From contig NZ_JACHMX010000001.1 of NCBI RefSeq assembly GCF_014205155.1, forward strand, positions 7,564,001-7,628,000: a stretch of DNA of 64,000 bases, given 5' to 3'. A program made the position numbers and the translations under genes. The notes under the pieces were generated by a model. The model had not been told where the DNA came from, ran no database searches, and worked only from the letters and a program-made list of their open reading frames with translations. The stretch's first letter is position 1. Each line of letters begins with the position of its first letter. This DNA is from Amycolatopsis umgeniensis. Lineage in GTDB: Bacteria > Actinomycetota > Actinomycetes > Mycobacteriales > Pseudonocardiaceae. This document shows, one piece after another, positions 1 through 7,701 of the stretch.

Positions 1-833
1 TCGCCGGCTCGGGGACTCCCGACGCCGCCCGGGTGGTCCGCGAACTGGCCGACGACGGCCTCCGCGTCACCCTCGACCACCTCGGTGAGGACACCACCGA
101 CGCCGAGCAGGCCGCGACGACCGTCCGCGCCTACGAGGAACTGCTGTCCGCGCTGGCGGCCGACGGCCTCGCGTTCGGCGCGGACGTTTCGGTGAAGCTG
201 TCCGCGGTCGGCCAGTTCCTGCCCGCCGACGGTGAGAAGGTCGCGCTCGAGAACGCCCGCAAGATCTGCGCGGCGGCCGAAGCGGTCGGTGCCACGGTCA
301 CCCTCGACATGGAGGACCACACCACCACCGACTCGACGCTCGGCATCCTGCGGGAGCTGCGCACCGAGTACCCGTGGGTGGGCGCGGTGCTGCAGGCCTA
401 TCTGCGGCGGACCGAACAGGACTGCCGCGACCTCTCCGGCGAGGGCTCCCGCGTCCGGCTGTGCAAGGGCGCCTACGCCGAACCCGAAGAGGTCGCGTTC
501 CAGGACAAGTCCGAAGTGGACAGGTCCTACGTGCGCTGCCTGAAGATCCTCATGCAGGGCAAGGGTTATCCGATGGTCGCCTCGCACGACCCCCGGATGA
601 TCGCGATCGCCGAGAAGCTCGCCATGGAGGCGGACCGCAAGGCGGACGACCACGAATTCCAGATGCTGTACGGGATCCGTCCCGAAGAGCAGCGCCGGAT
701 CGCGGGCGACGGCAAGACGATGCGCGTCTACGTCCCCTACGGCGACGAATGGTACGGCTATTTCATGCGCAGGCTGGCGGAACGCCCGGCGAACCTGGCG
801 TTCTTCCTGCGCGGACTCGCCACCCGGGGCTGA
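1..833 (+). CDS. Proline dehydrogenase (5' end outside window)
   Basis: FAD enzyme oxidising proline to delta-1-pyrroline-5-carboxylate, the first step of proline catabolism. The reading frame is open to the left edge (first full codon at base 3), so the gene starts upstream and about 277 C-terminal residues are seen. Family signatures are visible: TLDHLGEDT near the start, VTLDMEDH, RLCKGAYAEP in the barrel core, and a C-terminal YGDEWYGYFMRRLAERP segment with the paired arginines that bind substrate carboxylate. It is the stand-alone monofunctional type, without a fused P5C dehydrogenase after the barrel. The P5C dehydrogenase gene is often adjacent in actinobacteria but would lie outside this window. 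Ornithine aminotransferase at 11.7-12.9 kb feeds the same intermediate. Confidence 0.93.
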   Translation, partial: AGSGTPDAARVVRELADDGLRVTLDHLGEDTTDAEQAATTVRAYEELLSALAADGLAFGADVSVKLSAVGQFLPADGEKVALENARKICAAAEAVGATVTLDMEDHTTTDSTLGILRELRTEYPWVGAVLQAYLRRTEQDCRDLSGEGSRVRLCKGAYAEPEEVAFQDKSEVDRSYVRCLKILMQGKGYPMVASHDPRMIAIAEKLAMEADRKADDHEFQMLYGIRPEEQRRIAGDGKTMRVYVPYGDEWYGYFMRRLAERPANLAFFLRGLATRG

Positions 834-868
834 CCCGGTCCCTGGTGGCACGGTTCCGCTGAAGTACA

Positions 869-909
869 AAGGGGCCCTTCGAGACGAAATCCGTCTCGAA
901 GGGCCCCTT
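869..909. terminator. Perfect 18-bp palindrome, bidirectional terminator candidate
   Basis: Arms 869-886 and 892-909 are perfect reverse complements (left arm AAGGGGCCCTTCGAGACG) around a 5-base loop. It lies between the convergent stops of the proline dehydrogenase gene (833) and the thioredoxin gene (918), the position expected of a shared terminator. There is no long T tract, as is usual in high-GC actinobacteria. Its GAAGGG core resembles the other stop-codon palindromes of this window. Confidence 0.75.
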
Positions 910-917
910 CTTCAGGC

Positions 918-1274
918 TCAGGCTTCTTGGGCCTCTTCCTTGAGCTTGTCCATGTCGATGTCGCGCGCCTGCTGGATCAGGTCTTCGAGCGTCTTCTCCG
1001 GGAGAGCGCCGGGCTGCGCGTAGATGACCGTCTTGTCGCGGATCACCGCGAGCGTGGGGATCGAGCGCACGTCGAAGGCGGCGGCCAGCTGCTGCTCGGC
1101 CTCGGTGTCGACACTCGCGAAGACGATGTCGTCGTGGTTGCCCGACACCTTCTCGTAGGTCGGCGCGAACTGGCGGCACGGCATGCACCAGCCCGCCCAG
1201 AAGTCGATGATCACGAAGTCGTTCTCGGATACGACCTGGTCGAAGTTGGCGGCGGTCAGCTCCACAGTGCTCAT
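918..1274 (-). CDS. Thioredoxin with WCMPC active site
   Basis: Cytosolic thiol-disulfide oxidoreductase of 118 residues, normal thioredoxin size. The fold is recognisable: DFWAGWCMPCRQFAP with the redox CxxC near residue 31, the cis-proline in RSIPTLAVI, and a C-terminal helix. The active site is Cys-Met-Pro-Cys rather than the usual Cys-Gly-Pro-Cys, which should change redox potential or partner choice. The ATG at 1274 (MSTVELT) is chosen because the thioredoxin fold begins there; the longer open frame upstream encodes an arginine-rich stretch unlike any thioredoxin. The terminator palindrome at 869-909 follows the stop. No linked thioredoxin reductase, so it is an accessory thioredoxin. 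Confidence 0.9.
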   Translation of the reverse strand: MSTVELTAANFDQVVSENDFVIIDFWAGWCMPCRQFAPTYEKVSGNHDDIVFASVDTEAEQQLAAAFDVRSIPTLAVIRDKTVIYAQPGALPEKTLEDLIQQARDIDMDKLKEEAQEA

Positions 1275-1368
1275 GTCCGGGTAACGATCCGGGCGGGACG
1301 CACATTCCCGTGATTGCGCGTAGCGTCGTCGTCGGAGCAACCCAGGAGAGCTTTCGCAGGAGGCGCGC

Positions 1369-1611
1369 ATGGCCGACGGGGACATCCTCAGCCGGATCGA
1401 CGAACTGGTCAGCGAGGAGCACGAACTCCGCTCGCGGGCGATCGGCGCCGGGCTGAGCTCGGACGACCGGGCCCGGCTCGCCGGGGTGGAGCAGCAGCTC
1501 GACCAGTGCTGGGACCTGCTGCGCCAGCGGCGGGCGCGCGTCGAATTCGACGAAGACCCGGACGGGGCCGCGGTGCGGCCGATCTCCGAAGTGGAGTCCT
1601 ACCGGCAGTAG
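1369..1611 (+). CDS. DUF2630 family small protein
   Basis: Eighty-residue, charged, probably helical cytosolic protein. The N-terminus MADGDILSRIDELVSEEHEL and a later QQLDQCWDLLRQRRA segment match the DUF2630 family common in actinobacteria, whose function is unknown. A strong ribosome site, AGGAGG, sits 7 bases before the ATG and fixes the start. It is transcribed divergently from the thioredoxin gene; the 94-base gap holds both promoters. Family assignment is firm, function is not known. Confidence 0.85.
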   Translation: MADGDILSRIDELVSEEHELRSRAIGAGLSSDDRARLAGVEQQLDQCWDLLRQRRARVEFDEDPDGAAVRPISEVESYRQ

Positions 1612-1632
1612 CTCACGCCGGGCCACGGCACC

Positions 1633-1719
1633 GAACTCACGTGATCAGACCCGGATCTCGCGTGATTGGAGACGGATCTCGCGTGATCAGAGGCGTGCGG
1701 CATCCCGTCACACGAGTTC
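1633..1719. repeat. Degenerate 21-bp repeat array (first copy)
   Basis: Three head-to-tail units of about 21 bases, each with the core (A/T)CTC(A/G)CGTGATY, begin at 1635, 1655 and 1676, and a final inverted unit TCACACGAGTTC ends at 1719, so outer ends 1633-1644 and 1708-1719 are near-perfect inverted repeats. It lies between convergent genes (stops at 1611 and 1718) and may double as a terminator. The same unit forms the larger array at 23966-24105. Confidence 0.75.
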
Positions 1720-3283
1720 ACGCCGGGCAGAGTGTCCCGTCGACGGGGATCTTCCCGTCGATCAGGAAGGCCCGCGTCGCGTCGGTGACGCAGGGGGAGA
1801 GGCTCAGCGCGCCGTGCCCGGCACCTTGCCAGGTGATCGTGACCGCGCTCGGCATCTGGTCGGCGGCCCGGCCGGTGCCCTGTTCCGGGGTGACCGGGTC
1901 GGTCGCGGTGCCCGCGACGAGGATCGGCGGGGCGCCGGGGGCACCCGCGGGCGGAAGCGGTTCGCGGCGCACGGGCCACGGGCTGCACCACGCCAGTTGC
2001 TGCGCGGCGAAGACGCCGAACTGCGGGTACTTGTCGCGCAGGGTCGTGGTCACCCGCGTGAGTTCTTCGGCCGAGAGCCGGGTCGCGCTGTCGTTGCATT
2101 TGGTCGCGAGCGTGCCGTCCAGCCGGGACGGCCGCGCCCGAGTGTCCTTCAGCACCGGCTCGGCGAACGCGGCCAGCGGCGTGACGTCGCCGGTCTGCGC
2201 GGTTTTGAGCGCCTCGGCCAGCTCCACCCAGCGCGAGCGCTGCGCGAGCCCGGAATAGACGGCGTACAAGGCGATCCCCGGCGTGATGTCCACGCCGTCT
2301 GTGGTCGTCGCCGGTGCGGCGCGGAGCCGGTCCGCGACGGCTGTCACGGCCGCGCGGGCGTCGCCGAGCGGGCAACCCTTGGCGATGCAGTCGGCGCCGA
2401 AAGCGTCGAGGGTCGCTTGCGCGCTCGCGGCGATCGACTCCTGGACGGCGCTCGCGTCGGGGGCCGGGTCGGGCAGCCCGTCGAGCATGACGCGGCCGAC
2501 CTGCGCCGGGAACCGCACCGCGTACTCGGCGAGGACCTTCGAACCGTCACCGCGTCCCAGCGCGTGCAGTTTGTCCAGCCCCAGCTGCTCCCGTAGCTCC
2601 TCGAGGTCGCCGGCCGTCCGCCAGCTGTCCATCGCGACCTGCGAGTCGTCCAGTTCGATCGCGCACTGCTGGCCCGCCTTGCGCGCCGCGTCGACCACGG
2701 CTTCGAGGTCACCCGCGGCCGGGTCCCCGCCGAGCAGGTCGGTGCGGATCTCCGCCGGGACGCACTGCACCGGCGCGGACATCCCCGTCCCACGCCGGTC
2801 GACGCCGATCAGGGAGAACTTCTGCAGGAACTCGGGCGGCAGCGACGCGGCCAGCCGCGCGGCGTACAGCGAACCCGGCTCACCGTCGACGTCGTTGACC
2901 ACGACCAGCGGGATCGGCCCGCCCCCGGTCTTGACCACCGACAGCCGCGAGAGCCCGCGGCCGGGCAGATCCGGCGCGTCGAGGGTCGTCGGCACCCTGG
3001 CGCAGGAGAACTTCAGCGTGTCGGGCACGGACGGCCGGCCCAGCCGCTGGCGGGTCGCCTCGTCGCAGTCCTCCCATTTGATGGACGGCGACTGTGGTTC
3101 GGCGAGCGGCGGCAGCGGTACCTGCTGCGCCGTCGTCGACGTGCCGGGATCGGGTTTGCCGTCGTTGTCGATCACCGCCGGCCGGACCGACGGACCGGCC
3201 GTGCAGCCCGCGAGCGCGGCCGTGACCATGGCCGTCGTGAGGATCAGCCGTGGCGTGCGGCGGGCGGTGCTGGCGGGGCGCAC
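1718..3283 (-). CDS. Secreted TAP-like alpha/beta-hydrolase lipoprotein, nucleophile missing
   Basis: About 521 residues. The N-terminus is a lipoprotein signal: Arg-rich start, hydrophobic stretch, then lipobox LAGC, so it should be anchored outside the membrane. The body matches tripeptidyl-aminopeptidase-like hydrolases of actinobacteria: FSLIGVDRRGTGMS near residue 158, late VAGTATDPVTPEQG carrying the acid, and QGAGHGAL carrying the histidine, with the TAP-like C-terminal domain. The nucleophile elbow, normally GxSxG, reads GRGDG (about residues 243-247), so the catalytic serine is replaced by glycine. Classical serine-hydrolase activity is therefore doubtful; a binding role is possible. 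GTG at 3283 gives a normal signal length; a TTG at 3313 would add ten residues. Confidence 0.82.
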   Translation of the reverse strand: MRPASTARRTPRLILTTAMVTAALAGCTAGPSVRPAVIDNDGKPDPGTSTTAQQVPLPPLAEPQSPSIKWEDCDEATRQRLGRPSVPDTLKFSCARVPTTLDAPDLPGRGLSRLSVVKTGGGPIPLVVVNDVDGEPGSLYAARLAASLPPEFLQKFSLIGVDRRGTGMSAPVQCVPAEIRTDLLGGDPAAGDLEAVVDAARKAGQQCAIELDDSQVAMDSWRTAGDLEELREQLGLDKLHALGRGDGSKVLAEYAVRFPAQVGRVMLDGLPDPAPDASAVQESIAASAQATLDAFGADCIAKGCPLGDARAAVTAVADRLRAAPATTTDGVDITPGIALYAVYSGLAQRSRWVELAEALKTAQTGDVTPLAAFAEPVLKDTRARPSRLDGTLATKCNDSATRLSAEELTRVTTTLRDKYPQFGVFAAQQLAWCSPWPVRREPLPPAGAPGAPPILVAGTATDPVTPEQGTGRAADQMPSAVTITWQGAGHGALSLSPCVTDATRAFLIDGKIPVDGTLCPA

Positions 3284-3354
3284 GGGCTGGTCCTCACTTC
3301 CAGGGCATGACAAAAGCTCGTGGTGAGCTTCGCAGGTCTCGTGTCAGACCCCGG

Positions 3355-4434
3355 TTAGCGGGTGCGTTTCACCTCGCCGCGGAACACCGCGTCCAGGTCG
3401 TAGCGGGCGACCTCGTCGAGCTGGGCATAGGTGCAGGAGTCCGGTTCACGGTCGGGGCGCCAGCGCTTGAACTGCGCGGTGTGGCGGAATCGCGACGGAT
3501 ACCCGCCTTCCGTGTGCTCGTAGCCGACCTCCACCACCTTTTCCAGCTTCAGCGGCACCCACGGCGCTTCCTTGGACTTCCACCGGGTGATCCCGCCGGG
3601 GATCCGCTGCTTCTCCCGCACGTTGTCGCCCAGCCAGGGGTGATCGGCCCCGTCGGTGATCAGCGGCGCCAGCTCCTCGGCCAGTTCACGCCGCCGGGTG
3701 ACCGGGAACGATCCGACGACGCCGGGGTGGTGCAGCACGCCGTCCTCGTCGTAGAGCCCGAGCAGGAACGAGCCGACCATCTCGCCCGCTTCGCCGTCGA
3801 CGTGCCAGCGCAGCCCCGCGAGCACGCAGTCGGCGGTGCGCGAGTGCTTGTACTTCAGCAGCACACGTTTGCCGGGGGTGTACGGCTCGTCGAGCGGTTT
3901 GCCGATGACCCCGTCGAGCCCCGCGCCCTCGAACAGCTCGAACCAGTGCCGCGCGATCGCCGGATCCGAGGTGGCCGGGGTCAGGTGGATACCGTCCGAG
4001 GCCAGCTTCTCCAGCCGTTCCCGCCGCCTCGACGTCGGTTCGTCCAGATAGGACTCGTCGCCGAGCGCCAGCAGATCGAACGCGACGAACTCCGCCGGGG
4101 TCTGGTCCGCGAGCAGCTGGATCCGGCTCTCGGCGGGGTGGATCCGGTCGGTGAGCGCATCGAAGTCCAGCTTCCCGTCCCGGCCGACCACCAACTCGCC
4201 GTCGAGCACGATCCGCTCGGGCAGCGCCGCCTTCAGCCGCTCGACGACCTCGGGGAAGTACCGGTTGAGCGGCTTCTCCGACCGCGACTGCAAGGTCAGC
4301 TCGTCGCCGTCGCGGAACACCAGGCAGCGGAAGCCGTCCCATTTCGGCTCGAACAACAGACCACCGGAATCGGGGATCGCCTTCGCCGGTTTGGCGAGCA
4401 TCGGTTTGACCGGCGGAGTCAACGGAAGCGACAT
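3355..4434 (-). CDS. ligC: ATP-dependent DNA ligase (LigC type)
   Basis: Seals DNA nicks through a ligase-adenylate intermediate. The 359-residue protein has the minimal two-domain form: adenylation domain with motif I EPKWDGFR (catalytic Lys near residue 33), motif III-like PAEFVAFDLLAL, motif IV GLDGVIGK and motif V LLKYKHSRTADCV, then an OB-fold domain ending FKRWRPDREPDSCTYAQLD. It lacks the polymerase and nuclease domains of full LigD, as in mycobacterial LigC, which works in repair alongside NAD-dependent LigA. No Ku or LigD-polymerase gene is nearby. ATG 4434 (MSLPLTPP) fits the family start; GTG 4452 and ATG 4443 are alternatives. Confidence 0.92.
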   Translation of the reverse strand: MSLPLTPPVKPMLAKPAKAIPDSGGLLFEPKWDGFRCLVFRDGDELTLQSRSEKPLNRYFPEVVERLKAALPERIVLDGELVVGRDGKLDFDALTDRIHPAESRIQLLADQTPAEFVAFDLLALGDESYLDEPTSRRRERLEKLASDGIHLTPATSDPAIARHWFELFEGAGLDGVIGKPLDEPYTPGKRVLLKYKHSRTADCVLAGLRWHVDGEAGEMVGSFLLGLYDEDGVLHHPGVVGSFPVTRRRELAEELAPLITDGADHPWLGDNVREKQRIPGGITRWKSKEAPWVPLKLEKVVEVGYEHTEGGYPSRFRHTAQFKRWRPDREPDSCTYAQLDEVARYDLDAVFRGEVKRTR

Positions 4435-4462
4435 GACGGCCATTCTTGCCACAACGACGCGC

Positions 4463-5050
4463 TCAGCGCACCCGTTGCGGTGCTCCCGTGTCGAGTTCGA
4501 GCCGGACCGCGGTGGGCAGCACGGTGACCCCGAGCGACTCCCGCGCGCGGGCCAGCACGGTGAGGTCGAGCTGCTCCCAGACCCGTTTGAGGTCGGTGCC
4601 CTCGCTCAGCCAGAGCGTGATCCGCAGCGCCGGATTGTCGCTGTCGCCGACCGCGCGGACCCGGGCGCGCCCGACACCGTCGATCGTCTCGGCGTCGAGG
4701 CGGACGGCCTCGGAAATGGCCGAAGCGGTCACCACGAGGTCGTCGTCGAGTTCGAGGTCCGGACGGCCTTCCGGGCGCAGCGACCGGAAGAACCACCACA
4801 GCCCCAGCCACAGCAGGAGGACGCCGAGCACGATCGCGCCGATCCGGGCGGCGAGCGCGTTCTGCGAGAGCCAGTCGAGCGCGATCGGGTCCACGAGCGG
4901 GCGGTTGGCGCGGTACGTGCCGAGCCAGCCCGCGCCGACCACGATCACCGCGGCCCCGCCGAGCAGGGCGAGCAGTCCGATGAGGACGGTCAGGGTGCGT
5001 TCGGTGCCGGTGGACCGGCCGAGCGCCTTGGCGGAGACCGAACGGGTCAT
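4463..5050 (-). CDS. AmaP-like alkaline-shock membrane anchor protein
   Basis: A 195-residue membrane protein, last gene of the envelope operon. Two transmembrane helices are visible: around residues 18-45 (LIGLLALLGGAAVIVVGAG) and 75-97 (IGAIVLGVLLLWLGLWWFF), followed by a cytosolic Asp23-like alpha/beta domain. This is the architecture of AmaP, which tethers Asp23 to the membrane in Firmicutes. The start ATG overlaps the stop of the DUF6286 gene by four bases (ATGA), implying translational coupling. The presence of Asp23-type proteins just upstream supports the anchor role; the physiological function in actinobacteria is not established. Confidence 0.8.
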   Translation of the reverse strand: MTRSVSAKALGRSTGTERTLTVLIGLLALLGGAAVIVVGAGWLGTYRANRPLVDPIALDWLSQNALAARIGAIVLGVLLLWLGLWWFFRSLRPEGRPDLELDDDLVVTASAISEAVRLDAETIDGVGRARVRAVGDSDNPALRITLWLSEGTDLKRVWEQLDLTVLARARESLGVTVLPTAVRLELDTGAPQRVR

Positions 5051-5583
5051 CGGCGGTCCTTCGGGGAGTCGACGACGACGGACACCTTCGGCCGCCGCAC
5101 CAGGGGGACGTCGTCGAGCAGGCCGGAGACCGTCTCCAGCAGCCGCGGCCGCAGCTCGCCTTCGGTTTCCAGCCTGCTCGTCGCGCGGACGCGGATCTTC
5201 TTGGCGGTGGCGGTGACCTTCGCGCCCGCGACGTTCTCCTGCGCGCGCACGGTCAGCCCCACCAGCCTCGCCAGCGAACGCGGCGACGTGGTCACGCTGA
5301 CCTCGTTCGCCGGATCGGTCAACCGGATGGCACGCCGTCCCGCCGAGGCCGCCGCCAGGATCAGCAGCAGGCCCACGACCGCGACGGCGATCGCGAGGTA
5401 CCGGGCCTCCGGCGCGCTCCAGGAGTGCTCCGCGAGCCTGTCGCGCCAGTCGTCCCACGGGACGAAGAGCGGCCCCCGCCCCGGCCGCCACCAGCCCCAG
5501 CCGACCTCCAAGGCCAGCAGGACCCCGGCGGCGGCCAGCGCCAGCCCGATCAGGGCGGACAGCAGGCGGACGAACAAACGCAT
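5047..5583 (-). CDS. DUF6286 membrane protein
   Basis: A 178-residue protein with two transmembrane segments (about residues 8-30 and 62-84) around a Trp-rich extracytoplasmic loop with PWDDWRDRL, then a soluble C-terminal domain with VSVTTSPRSLARLV and KIRVRATSR. This is the DUF6286 pattern found almost only beside Asp23/Gls24 and AmaP genes in actinobacteria. It probably resembles AmaP topologically and may be a second anchor or partner. It begins 14 bases after the stop of the upstream Asp23 gene and overlaps the AmaP-like gene by four bases. The upstream GGAGC gives a fair ribosome site. Confidence 0.78.
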   Translation of the reverse strand: MRLFVRLLSALIGLALAAAGVLLALEVGWGWWRPGRGPLFVPWDDWRDRLAEHSWSAPEARYLAIAVAVVGLLLILAAASAGRRAIRLTDPANEVSVTTSPRSLARLVGLTVRAQENVAGAKVTATAKKIRVRATSRLETEGELRPRLLETVSGLLDDVPLVRRPKVSVVVDSPKDRR

Positions 5584-5597
5584 GCCAGTTGCTCCTT

Positions 5598-5963
5598 CTA
5601 GCGGACGCGGGGCGCGATGTCGGGCAGGAGCGCGGAAACCGTCACCGAGATGTCCCGGACCTGGTACGAGGTGATCCGTTCGACCTCCTCGGTGACGTGG
5701 GCGCGCAGATCGCCGACGATCCGCCGCACCGGTGCCGGATAGTTCAGTGCCACGTCGAGCACGAGGTCGACGTCGTTGCCCTCACCGCCGACCTTCGCGC
5801 TCGCGCCGTGTGTCCCCAGCCCGAGTCCGGCGATCCGCCGCTCGGCGCGCGTGGTCCCGTCGACCTGGTCCGCGGCGTGCTGCGCGATCTTGCGGACCAC
5901 GGCGGGCGCGATGGTGAGGGTGCCGCGATCAGCGGAGTCCCCGGGGTCGGGCAGGACGGTCAT
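5598..5963 (-). CDS. Asp23/Gls24 family envelope stress protein
   Basis: A soluble 121-residue Asp23 domain protein, third of the three Asp23-type genes in the operon. Visible family features are RGTLTIAPAVVRKIAQHAAD at the first strand-helix, NDVDLVLDVALNYPAPV in the core and VRRIVGDLRAHVTEEVERIT near the C-terminus. Asp23 proteins polymerise beneath the membrane when anchored by AmaP and respond to envelope or alkaline stress. Its ATG overlaps the stop of the preceding 58-residue membrane protein by four bases. The N-terminus is short and the C-terminus lacks the acidic tail seen in the longer paralogue at 6136-6585. Confidence 0.85.
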   Translation of the reverse strand: MTVLPDPGDSADRGTLTIAPAVVRKIAQHAADQVDGTTRAERRIAGLGLGTHGASAKVGGEGNDVDLVLDVALNYPAPVRRIVGDLRAHVTEEVERITSYQVRDISVTVSALLPDIAPRVR

Positions 5964-6136
5964 TTGTCGCGGCCCCGGCCGAACAGGTCGCCGAGGTCGA
6001 GTTCGCCGTCGAGCACCCGGCCGAGGACGAGGCCGATGACGCCGACGGCCAGCGTCACCAGGAACGCGGTGAAGCCCTGTGTCGCGGCGAGGCCGAGGAT
6101 GAGGCCGGCGAGCAGGCCGGTCTGGGTCCCGTTCAT
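5960..6136 (-). CDS. 58-residue membrane protein (DUF2273-like)
   Basis: A small gene between the two Asp23 genes. Translation gives 58 residues: start MNGTQTGLLAGLILGLAATQ, a hydrophobic region spanning about residues 7-40 that can form two helices, then the acidic amphipathic tail VLDGELDLGDLFGRGRDK. Small DUF2273-like proteins of this size and topology occur in Asp23/AmaP operons. Both ends overlap neighbours: its ATG shares one base with the upstream stop (TGATG), and its TGA overlaps the next ATG (ATGA), strong evidence that it is translated. It likely anchors or spaces Asp23 at the membrane; that role is inferred. Confidence 0.85.
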   Translation of the reverse strand: MNGTQTGLLAGLILGLAATQGFTAFLVTLAVGVIGLVLGRVLDGELDLGDLFGRGRDK

Positions 6137-6585
6137 CACTCGACCCGCGAGGTCTCGGTCTCGCCGCCGTTCTCGTCGGGCAGGTGGATGTCGTTGACCG
6201 CGATGTTGACCTCGATCACCTCGAGGCCGGTGATCTGCTCGACCTGGCCGATCACGTTGCGGCGTACCGCGCGGGCGACGTCGACGATGCGCGCGCCGTA
6301 CTCGACGACCACGTCGAGGTCGATCGCGGCCTGCTTCTCGCCGACCTCGACCGAGACACCGGACGTGGTGACCGTGCCGGAACCGGGGATGCGCTCGCGG
6401 ATCGCGCCGAAGGCCCGCGAGACCCCGCCGCCCAGCGCGTGGATCCCGGTCACCTCACGGGTGGCCAGGCCGGCCACCTTCTGCACCACCACCGACGAGA
6501 TCGTGGTCTTGCCGGCGGCTCCTTCCTCGTTGAGCGACGACCCCGCGACCGGGGTGTCGGGCTTGCTCGCGCTCGGCTGCGCCAT
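6136..6585 (-). CDS. Asp23/Gls24 family envelope stress protein, long form
   Basis: A 149-residue protein with a canonical Asp23 domain: TTISSVVVQKVAGLATREV, IHALGGGVSRAFGAIRERI, VEVGEKQAAIDLDVVVEYG and VIGQVEQITGLEVIEVNI, ending in an acidic tail. It is the best match of the three paralogues to classical Asp23/Gls24. The start ATG 6585 is set by GGAG at about 9 bases upstream; an upstream in-frame codon at 6606 would put the ribosome site inside the gene. It is separated from the upstream sigma-linked gene by 133 bases, so an internal promoter is possible. Coupled to the following small membrane gene by a TGATG overlap. Confidence 0.9.
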   Translation of the reverse strand: MAQPSASKPDTPVAGSSLNEEGAAGKTTISSVVVQKVAGLATREVTGIHALGGGVSRAFGAIRERIPGSGTVTTSGVSVEVGEKQAAIDLDVVVEYGARIVDVARAVRRNVIGQVEQITGLEVIEVNIAVNDIHLPDENGGETETSRVE

Positions 6586-6718
6586 GAAGTTCGCTCCTTC
6601 TCGCACCGGTGCCGCGCGGCCTGCGCGCGCGGCGGTCCTAACGCTCTCACCGACCAGGACACGCGCGCATGCCGAGCCGTCACGCCGTGTCCCCCGGATG
6701 GGGTAATCAGTTCCGGGG

Positions 6719-7144
6719 TCAGTCGGGATGGACGTCCACGACGTGCACGTTGATCGCGGGCGGCGACGAGCCGAGCTGGCCGGTCAGCGCCGCGGTCACG
6801 CGATGGCGCAACAGTTCCGCGGCCGACGCCTCGACCCCGAACCGGACCGTCACCAGCACCTGGAGCACGTCGTCCTCGAGCGCGACGGCCGAGACATGGA
6901 CCCCGCCGAGGTCGCGGCCGATCTCGGCGGCGACCTTCCTGGTCATCAGCACCAGCGCCCGTTCCGACACCTGGGTCTTCCCGCCCGCCGAGGGCAGATC
7001 GAGCGGCGCCGTGGTGTGCCTGCCGCGTACGCCGCCGACCGAGCGGAGCACCCGTTCGACGAGACCGGGCGGCGTCGGCACCGGACGGCTCGCGGCGGCG
7101 CGCACCTGCTGCCACCGGGGGTCGTCGCGCGGATCCTCGCTCAT
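6719..7144 (-). CDS. Asp23-like protein coupled to the sigma-factor gene
   Basis: A 141-residue soluble protein. After a flexible start (MSEDPRDDPRWQQV) and a Pro/Arg-rich stretch, the region from about residue 55 has the Asp23 pattern: KTQVSERALVLMTRKVAAEI, VHVSAVALEDDVLQVLVTV, and ending INVHVVDVHPD. Its ATG overlaps the stop of the ECF sigma-factor gene (TGATG), the place where an anti-sigma gene usually sits, yet it shows no zinc-finger motif and no membrane helix. It may link sigma activity to the Asp23 layer or simply be the first structural gene. The link is inference from position; the Asp23 fold call is moderately strong. Confidence 0.72.
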   Translation of the reverse strand: MSEDPRDDPRWQQVRAAASRPVPTPPGLVERVLRSVGGVRGRHTTAPLDLPSAGGKTQVSERALVLMTRKVAAEIGRDLGGVHVSAVALEDDVLQVLVTVRFGVEASAAELLRHRVTAALTGQLGSSPPAINVHVVDVHPD

Positions 7145-7701
7145 CACCGTTCCCCGGGTCGGAAGTTGTCGCCGAGCTTCGCCAGCAGAGCCACCCTCGC
7201 GCGGTGCAGGCGGGCGCGCAAGGCGGGCACGCCGACCTCGAGGACCTCGGCGATCTCCTCGTAGGTCAACCCTTCGAATTCTCGCAGAATCAGCGGGATC
7301 CGCTGGCCGACGTCGAGTTCGGCGATCGCGCGCAGCACCGTGCCGACCTGTTCGGCGCTCACCACATGGCCTTCCGGACCAGGTACGACGCCCGCGTCGC
7401 CCTCGTCGAGCGGCACGGTCGGTTTCCGTCGCCGGACCTGGCCGAGCGCGCCGTTCGTCGTCACCCGGTAGAGCCAGGTGGACACCGCGGATTCGTACCG
7501 GAAGCCGGGCAGCGCGCGCCACGCGGAAAGCCAGGCTTCCTGGACGACGTCCTCGGCCTCCGACGTGCTGCCGGTGATCCGCAGCGCCACGCGGTACATC
7601 CTGGCCGTATGCCGCCGGACCAAGGTGTCGAAGGCACCGTGGTCCCCGGCGGCGGCCCGGGCCGCCAGTTCCTCGTCCGGAACCGGCGAGGGCTCGCTCA
7701 C
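7144..7701 (-). CDS. ECF RNA polymerase sigma factor
   Basis: A 185-residue group 4 sigma factor. Region 2 is clear (ARMYRVALRITGSTSEAEDVVQEAWLSAW split over residues 33-61, with the usual DVVQE core), followed by region 2.4 (FRYESAVSTWLYRVTTN) and region 4 (QRIPLILREFEGLTYEEIAE with the helix-turn-helix). GTG at 7701 is chosen: it overlaps the stop of the pyrimidine reductase (GTGA) and is preceded by GGAGG; the longer upstream frame is an arginine-rich shadow. There is no adjacent classical anti-sigma gene; the next gene is Asp23-like. It probably drives the envelope operon that follows, but no promoter could be tested. Confidence 0.92.
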   Translation of the reverse strand: MSEPSPVPDEELAARAAAGDHGAFDTLVRRHTARMYRVALRITGSTSEAEDVVQEAWLSAWRALPGFRYESAVSTWLYRVTTNGALGQVRRRKPTVPLDEGDAGVVPGPEGHVVSAEQVGTVLRAIAELDVGQRIPLILREFEGLTYEEIAEVLEVGVPALRARLHRARVALLAKLGDNFRPGER

